Shown: positions 59,417-64,000 of the stretch, one piece after another
How positions within the stretch are numbered: the first letter of the stretch is position 1
Layout: each line of letters opens with the position of its first letter
NCBI GenBank assembly: GCA_024508355.1
Contig: JAMZEJ010000001.1
Span: forward strand, 248,001 to 312,000
Origin: Rhizosaccharibacter radicis
GTDB taxonomy: Bacteria; Pseudomonadota; Alphaproteobacteria; Acetobacterales; Acetobacteraceae
Direction of reading: 5' to 3'
Length of the DNA: 64,000 bases
Made by a program: the position numbers and the translations under genes
The notes under the pieces: generated by a model
Told to the model about the DNA's origin: nothing
The model's input: the letters and a program-made list of their open reading frames with translations, nothing else
The model's database searches: none

Positions 59417-60443
59417 CGCGCACCGCGATCCCCAGCGCCGCGACCAGGCCCAGAAGCGCCACCGCGTCGGGCAGCGTCAGGGTGAAGCGGCCGCGGACCG
59501 CGGGGGTCACCATCCAGAACATCTCCATCGCCCGCGACAACAGCACCAGCAGCGCCGCCGCCATCAACAGCGCCGGAGGCCGCCGCGAGCCGCCCCCCGA
59601 TGCGCCACGCCCGGCCGCACCGTCCATCGATGCCATCACCGGCACGCAGACGAGCAGCCCCAGCCAAACCGCCGCCGCGCCGGCCATTCCCGCGCGATGG
59701 CGGTACCAGACCAGCTCGTCGGGCAGATTGGCCGACCATGTCACCAGGAACTGGGTGAACTGCAGAAATACCGCCGCCGCCAGCGCGACCAGCAGGATGG
59801 CGGACAGCGAACCGGCGGCACCGTCCGCGTCCGCCGCCGTCCGGTAGGTGCTGCGGACCAGCAAGGCCCCGGCCAGCGCGGCGGCGCTCCAGGAGGCCAG
59901 CAGGATCAGCCCCAGGCTGGCGGAACGAAAACGGGGTTCCATCTGCCCGATCCAGTCGAACGCGAGCAGGGTCGCCATCAGCAGGTGGCACAGCAGCCCC
60001 AGTGCCGCGGCCCCGCGCCGCCCGTCGGCCCGTGCCTTCCCCGGAGGTGCCGCGAACAACAGGCACAGCAGCGCCCACACCAGGCCCGATCCCACCAGCC
60101 GCGCCGCGACCGCTCCGTGCGAGAACCACGCCGCGCCGAAGCCGCTGCGGGCATCGGCCGGCGGCGGCAGCAGATGCGTCTGCCAGCACAACAACGGGAT
60201 CGCCAGCAGCGCCGCCAGCGGCAGCAGCGGCAGCAGCGCGCGCAGAAACGGCGCCGCGCTCCAGCGGCCGCGTCCGGACAGCTCCGCGCCCATCAGCACC
60301 CCGAGCGCCCCCAGCGGCAGCCCCGACAGGAACAGGAACGCGCAGCACAGCGAGGGCATCACGGACCAGCCCGCCCAGAACAACAGCAGCTCGGCCAGCA
60401 GGGTGGCCAGCAGCGCCCCCGTCACCGGGACCAGACGGCTCAC
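59367..60443 (-). CDS. actF: alternative complex III membrane subunit ActF
   Basis: A 358-residue, mostly hydrophobic protein with about ten membrane segments. WSANLPDELVWYRHRAGM is the conserved periplasmic loop of ActF, and FLQFTQFLVTW precedes it. It anchors the quinol:cytochrome c oxidoreductase. The start overlaps the actE stop (ATGA). Confidence 0.88.
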   Translation of the reverse strand: MSRLVPVTGALLATLLAELLLFWAGWSVMPSLCCAFLFLSGLPLGALGVLMGAELSGRGRWSAAPFLRALLPLLPLAALLAIPLLCWQTHLLPPPADARSGFGAAWFSHGAVAARLVGSGLVWALLCLLFAAPPGKARADGRRGAAALGLLCHLLMATLLAFDWIGQMEPRFRSASLGLILLASWSAAALAGALLVRSTYRTAADADGAAGSLSAILLVALAAAVFLQFTQFLVTWSANLPDELVWYRHRAGMAGAAAVWLGLLVCVPVMASMDGAAGRGASGGGSRRPPALLMAAALLVLLSRAMEMFWMVTPAVRGRFTLTLPDAVALLGLVAALGIAVRGAGAAIGRKEPRLARR

Positions 60444-61018
60444 GGCGTGTCTCCGTGGGAACCGCCGCCCCCGTCATTCCCCGCCGCCTCCAGCGCCCGG
60501 CGGTCGTTCTCGCCCAGCATCGCGGCCGGCACGTCGGCGCCGCGCTGCAGGGCGCGGATATAGCTGATGATCGCCCAGCGATCGGCCGGGGATACCCGGT
60601 CGGCATAGCCGTACATCGTGCCGTGCCCGTTGGTGATGACGTCGAAGAGCCGCGCCGCGCCGGTTCCGCGCAATCGGGCCTCGCGCAGGGAGGGCGGCCG
60701 GGGGAAGCCGCGCCGGACGATCATGCCCATGCCGTCGCCGGACGCGCCGTGGCAGGGGGTGCAGTAGATGCCGAAGCGTTCTTGCCCGCGCCGGAGCATC
60801 GCCTCGGTGATCGCGGGCGGCTGCGGCACCGGGGGATGCCGTTCGTCCATGGACACGGTGCCCGGCACCGGCGGCTGCATCGCCTGGCCGTGACGCAGAA
60901 CGTTGTTGCGGTCCCAGCTTTGCGACTTGCCCTGCGAATACATGTCGGCCCGCTTGCAGCCGGCCAGGGACGCGGCCGCCGCCAGAAGGATGGCCAGCAT
61001 CCTGACGCCGGGCCTCAC
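60440..61018 (-). CDS. actE: alternative complex III cytochrome c lipoprotein ActE
   Basis: About 192 residues from a GTG at 61018, which overlaps the ActCD stop (GTGA) and gives a proper lipoprotein signal (MRPGVRMLAILLAAAASLAGC). The single haem motif is YCTPCHG. The distal Met region is NGHGTMYGYADRV. It would pass electrons from the ACIII Fe-S/haem chain to the caa3 subunit II. Confidence 0.92.
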   Translation of the reverse strand: MRPGVRMLAILLAAAASLAGCKRADMYSQGKSQSWDRNNVLRHGQAMQPPVPGTVSMDERHPPVPQPPAITEAMLRRGQERFGIYCTPCHGASGDGMGMIVRRGFPRPPSLREARLRGTGAARLFDVITNGHGTMYGYADRVSPADRWAIISYIRALQRGADVPAAMLGENDRRALEAAGNDGGGGSHGDTP

Positions 61019-63036
61019 CGCGGCACCCGCGCCACGCTGATCGGGCGGCCTGCCAGCATCCGCAGCGCGGCTTCCACCGCGCGCGGATCGAAACGGTCCC
61101 CGTCGGCTTCCACCGACACGAAGAACCGGTCGTCGGTGGCGGCCTCGAAGCCCGGGATGTTGAACGCGGGATGGTTCAGGCGCGGCAGCCGGTTGAGCAC
61201 CAGCATGGCCAGCAGCATCGCCACGGCGCCGCTGACCGTCGCGAAGCTGAGCGACGGCACCACGAAGCTCGGCCACGAGAAGCGTGGACGGCCGCCGATA
61301 AGGAACACGTAGTCGATGCCGGTGGCGTAGGCGCACATGGTGAAGGTGCCGATCCCCCCCAGCAATGCTGCCGCGATGCCGATCAGCCAGACCGGCCGCG
61401 ACCCGAGCGCCAGCGCGTCCGGCGCGTCGGACAGCGGCACCGGGGAATAAAGATCCACCCGGCCCAGGCGCTGCCGGCGCAGCGCCGTCGCGGCGGCGAT
61501 AGCGTCGCCGGCCTGGTCGAACTCGGCGCTCACGCCCCAGAGCGGGGCGTCGCCGCCATCCTCCTTCGGGCCGGGCGCGTTCGAGCGCCGTCCCACGGGG
61601 GCCAGATGGTAGCGGGTGCCGAGGATGCTCAGCACCGGCAGGTATCGCACCGCCAGCAGCAGCCCGGACAGCACCAGCCCGGTCGAGCCGAGGAACGTGG
61701 CCGCGCCCCAGATCCCGATCGCGTAGAGCTGTGCGCTGGACGGCAGGAAATCATGCTGCAGCGTGTCCACGATGGTGACGAAATGGTCGCACCAGCAGCC
61801 GGCCAGCACGCACAGGCTCACGCCCAGCAGCATCACCGGCGCGATGCGGCAGCGCCGGAACCAGAACAGCTGCACGGGTGCGAAGGCCAGGGCCAGCACG
61901 CCCCAGAATGCCCAGCCATGCGGCCCGTGGAGCCGGCGCGCGTCCGCCTGATGCTCGAAGCTGTTCGTGCCGATCGCGACCGCGAAGCTCGACGCCGCGT
62001 GGCAGTAGAGGTCGAGCAGCCCCAGCGCCAGCATCAGCCCGCCCAGCAGCGACAGGTGACGCGGGGTGATCAGCCCGTCCAGCCCGAAGCACCAGCGCAG
62101 CACCACCGCACCCGCCGTCACCGCGGCGACCCCCTGCAGCAGCGCCCCGGCCACGAACTCGGCTGGCAGCATCGTGTCGTGCCAGCCGGGCTCCACCGTG
62201 CCGGCGTACATCACGGCGGCGCCCGTTTGCAGCGACACCACGGTGAACAGCCCGAACAGCGCGACCGTGCGGTAGCACTGCGCCCAGCGCTGCCAGTGCG
62301 CCGCGGAGCCGCGCCAGCCCAGCGCCGCGATGCCGTAGAGATGCGCCCGCCGCACCAGGCGTGCCGCCGTGACATAGGCCATGCCGTGCTGCGCCGGAGC
62401 CTCGTGGCGAGCCTCGGCCGGCGCCCGGCGGAGCGCCTCGCGCGCGCGGGTGATGGCGGCGTCGCGCAAGGTGGCGAGATCGGGCAGCATCCCCACGAAC
62501 CAGAACGACACCGCGACGCCCAGAAACGACACGATGTCGAACGCGTCCCACACCAGCGGCGACCGGAACTGCGGCCACAACAGCAGGGTGTTCGGATAGG
62601 GCAGGTTCCAGAAGAAGAACCAGGGCCGGCCCAGATGGATGATCGGGTAGATGCCGGCCGAGACCGTGGCCATCACAGCGATTGTTTCCGCGATGCGCGA
62701 CAGGGCGCTGCGCGCGGCCGAGCCCAGCAGCAGCGACGCGGCCGACAAGGCGAAAGCCCCGGTGGCGATGCCGATCCACCAGTCATAGGAGACGATGTCC
62801 AGCGCCCAGGTGACCGGGATGTTGTTGCCCCAGACCCCCACGCCCTCGATCAGCAGCCATCCCACCGACACCGCGAGCACGCCCAGCAGCCCCACGGCCA
62901 CCGTCATCGCGATCCACCAGCCGCGCCAGCCCGGATGGTCGAACGCCACCCGTGCGATGCGCCGTTCCACGGAGGCATAATCCTCGCGCGGATCGAGCAG
63001 GAAGGGCGGCAGCCGGGCGCTCAGGTCGTCGGGCAC
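61015..63036 (-). CDS. actC: fused ActC (NrfD-like) and ActD (DUF3341) subunits of alternative complex III
   Basis: One frame of about 673 residues from GTG 63036; a further upstream GTG at 63132 would give 705. ActC part: DPREDYASVERRIARVAF, then ten hydrophobic segments with HLGRPWFFFWNLPYPN, the quinol-site block of NrfD-type proteins. ActD part (about the last 190 residues): LWGVSAEFDQAGDAIAAATA and VDLYSPVPLSDAP, two membrane helices, then FVSVEADGDRFDPRAVEAAL. The usual ActC stop and ActD start are absent, so this is a fusion. It would bind menaquinol or ubiquinol. Confidence 0.88.
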   Translation of the reverse strand: MPDDLSARLPPFLLDPREDYASVERRIARVAFDHPGWRGWWIAMTVAVGLLGVLAVSVGWLLIEGVGVWGNNIPVTWALDIVSYDWWIGIATGAFALSAASLLLGSAARSALSRIAETIAVMATVSAGIYPIIHLGRPWFFFWNLPYPNTLLLWPQFRSPLVWDAFDIVSFLGVAVSFWFVGMLPDLATLRDAAITRAREALRRAPAEARHEAPAQHGMAYVTAARLVRRAHLYGIAALGWRGSAAHWQRWAQCYRTVALFGLFTVVSLQTGAAVMYAGTVEPGWHDTMLPAEFVAGALLQGVAAVTAGAVVLRWCFGLDGLITPRHLSLLGGLMLALGLLDLYCHAASSFAVAIGTNSFEHQADARRLHGPHGWAFWGVLALAFAPVQLFWFRRCRIAPVMLLGVSLCVLAGCWCDHFVTIVDTLQHDFLPSSAQLYAIGIWGAATFLGSTGLVLSGLLLAVRYLPVLSILGTRYHLAPVGRRSNAPGPKEDGGDAPLWGVSAEFDQAGDAIAAATALRRQRLGRVDLYSPVPLSDAPDALALGSRPVWLIGIAAALLGGIGTFTMCAYATGIDYVFLIGGRPRFSWPSFVVPSLSFATVSGAVAMLLAMLVLNRLPRLNHPAFNIPGFEAATDDRFFVSVEADGDRFDPRAVEAALRMLAGRPISVARVPR

Positions 63037-63304
63037 CGGCCTCAATCCCGTTCCGGGCGCCGGCGGGACACGGCCGGCATCCGTCGCCAGGGCATCGCAG
63101 CACGCGCGGTTCCCGGCCCCGGGGCACGGCACGCCCGCGCCGCTTCCCCATCCGCAAGAGCGGCCCGACGGCCGAGGGCGCGCCCGGCCGGCCGCACGAG
63201 GCCGATGCCCCCTGCGGCGGACGCGCCGCCCGCGCGGAACAACCGGCGATGCCCGATGCCGGCCGCCACCGCGTCGCCGCAGGGCGGAAGAAGGGGCGGT
63301 CGCG

Positions 63305-64000
63305 TCATCCCTCGGCTCCCCCTGTCGGCGGCGTCACCGCCGACAGGTACGTGGTGCGCGGCTTGACGCCGAGCTCGCCCAGCAGCGCGTAGTTGCGCGC
63401 GTCGCGGCGCCGGGCGGCCACGGCGCTGTTGCCGTCCGCGAGGTTCCCGAACGTGATCGCCCGGGTGGGACAGGCGGTCTGGCAGGCGGTCTGCACCGCG
63501 CCGTCGGGGATGGGCGTGTTGGTGCGGTCGCTCTCGATCCGCGCTTCGGCGATCCGCTGCACGCAGTAGGTGCATTTCTCCATCACGCCCGCCGAGCGCA
63601 CGGTGACGTCCGGGTTGCGCTGCAGCTGCATGGTGGGGGAAGCGCCGGCGGAATAATCCAGCCAGTTGAAGCGGCGCACCTTGTAGGGGCAGTAGCCGGA
63701 ACAGGCGCGGGTGCCGACGCAGCGGTTGTAAACCATGACGTTGAGCCCCTCATGGTCGTGCAGGGTCGCTTCCACCGGGCAGCCCACCTCGCAGGGCGCG
63801 TCCTCGCAATGCATGCAGGGCACCGGCTGGAAGCGCGTGTCCGGCGCGTCCGGTTCTCCCTCGTAGTAGCGGTCGATGCGCAGCCAGTGCATGTCGCGGC
63901 CGCGCGCGGCTTCCTCCTTGCCCACCACGGCGATGTTGTTTTCCGCCTGGCACGACACCACGCAGGCGTTGCAGCCGATGCAGCTGTCCAGGTCGATCAC
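63305..64000 (-). CDS. actB: alternative complex III Fe-S subunit ActB, C-terminal part (5' end outside window)
   Basis: 231 residues of the iron-sulfur half of ActB. Four cysteine clusters are visible: [42 protein letters not shown] and CTYCVQ, with [12 protein letters not shown] closing the set. The reading frame continues beyond 64000, where the molybdopterin-like domain and actA are expected. The 268 bp to ActCD contain no supported gene. Confidence 0.95.
   Translation of the reverse strand: MIDLDSCIGCNACVVSCQAENNIAVVGKEEAARGRDMHWLRIDRYYEGEPDAPDTRFQPVPCMHCEDAPCEVGCPVEATLHDHEGLNVMVYNRCVGTRACSGYCPYKVRRFNWLDYSAGASPTMQLQRNPDVTVRSAGVMEKCTYCVQRIAEARIESDRTNTPIPDGAVQTACQTACPTRAITFGNLADGNSAVAARRRDARNYALLGELGVKPRTTYLSAVTPPTGGAEG

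Overview
The window is GC-rich chromosomal DNA from an alphaproteobacterium. The most likely group is Acetobacteraceae or close Rhodospirillales. This rests on the combination of a DUF3126 protein, a membrane-bound ferritin of the MbfA type, an HprK-RapZ-EIIA-HPr-EI regulatory phosphotransferase operon, ubiquinone genes, and an alternative complex III next to a caa3 oxidase. I see no integrase, transposase, phage gene, CRISPR array, rRNA or tRNA. It reads as core genome with a few accessory or decaying loci.

Layout. Positions 1-5130 hold an unrecognised partial gene, the zinc repressor Zur and the divergent znuACB uptake operon with a Zur-box-like palindrome, then a DUF3126 gene that overlaps znuB tail to tail. 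Positions 5389-10373 carry a nucleoside deoxyribosyltransferase, a damaged PcaD-like hydrolase, a large two-domain glycosyltransferase and a RidA-like protein. Positions 10480-16652 are a co-directional operon, hprK-rapZ-EIIA(Man)-HPr-EI-purH, with no sugar permease. Positions 16673-18792 hold a short-chain epimerase divergent from a frameshifted AraC regulator. Positions 19332-25105 hold mbfA, an aminotransferase, lolA, csbD, rsmI and an LppC-type lipoprotein.

Positions 25176-32294 (minus strand) are mostly envelope lipid genes: lpxL-type acyltransferase, lpxK, an acyltransferase fused to Kdo transferase WaaA, then aroC and fabI. Three perfect 16-bp parS palindromes (22250, 27942, 30309) lie in intergenic DNA here, which suggests proximity to the replication origin. 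Positions 32576-37662 hold pdxH, a Usp protein, a histidine phosphatase and an uncharacterised PLP-fold protein. Positions 37989-42516 are the dTDP-L-rhamnose operon rfbBACD plus a glycosyltransferase.

Positions 42523-55036 hold wrbA, a pirin, a secreted-looking cysteine-peptidase/beta-repeat protein, a SirB1-family protein, ubiA, rsmE, gshA, a Tat-exported CpdB-type nucleotidase, an OGFr-domain protein and a UbiH/UbiM-type hydroxylase. Positions 55065-64000 (minus strand) are one tightly overlapping respiratory operon: actB (partial), an actC-actD fusion, actE, actF, a small membrane protein, ctaC, ctaD, ctaE and subunit IV. It would oxidise quinol, pass electrons through cytochrome c domains and reduce oxygen.

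The strongest leads are the parS trio, the two gene fusions (acyltransferase-WaaA and ActC-ActD), the uncharacterised PLP-fold protein, the peptidase/beta-repeat protein and two apparently broken genes.
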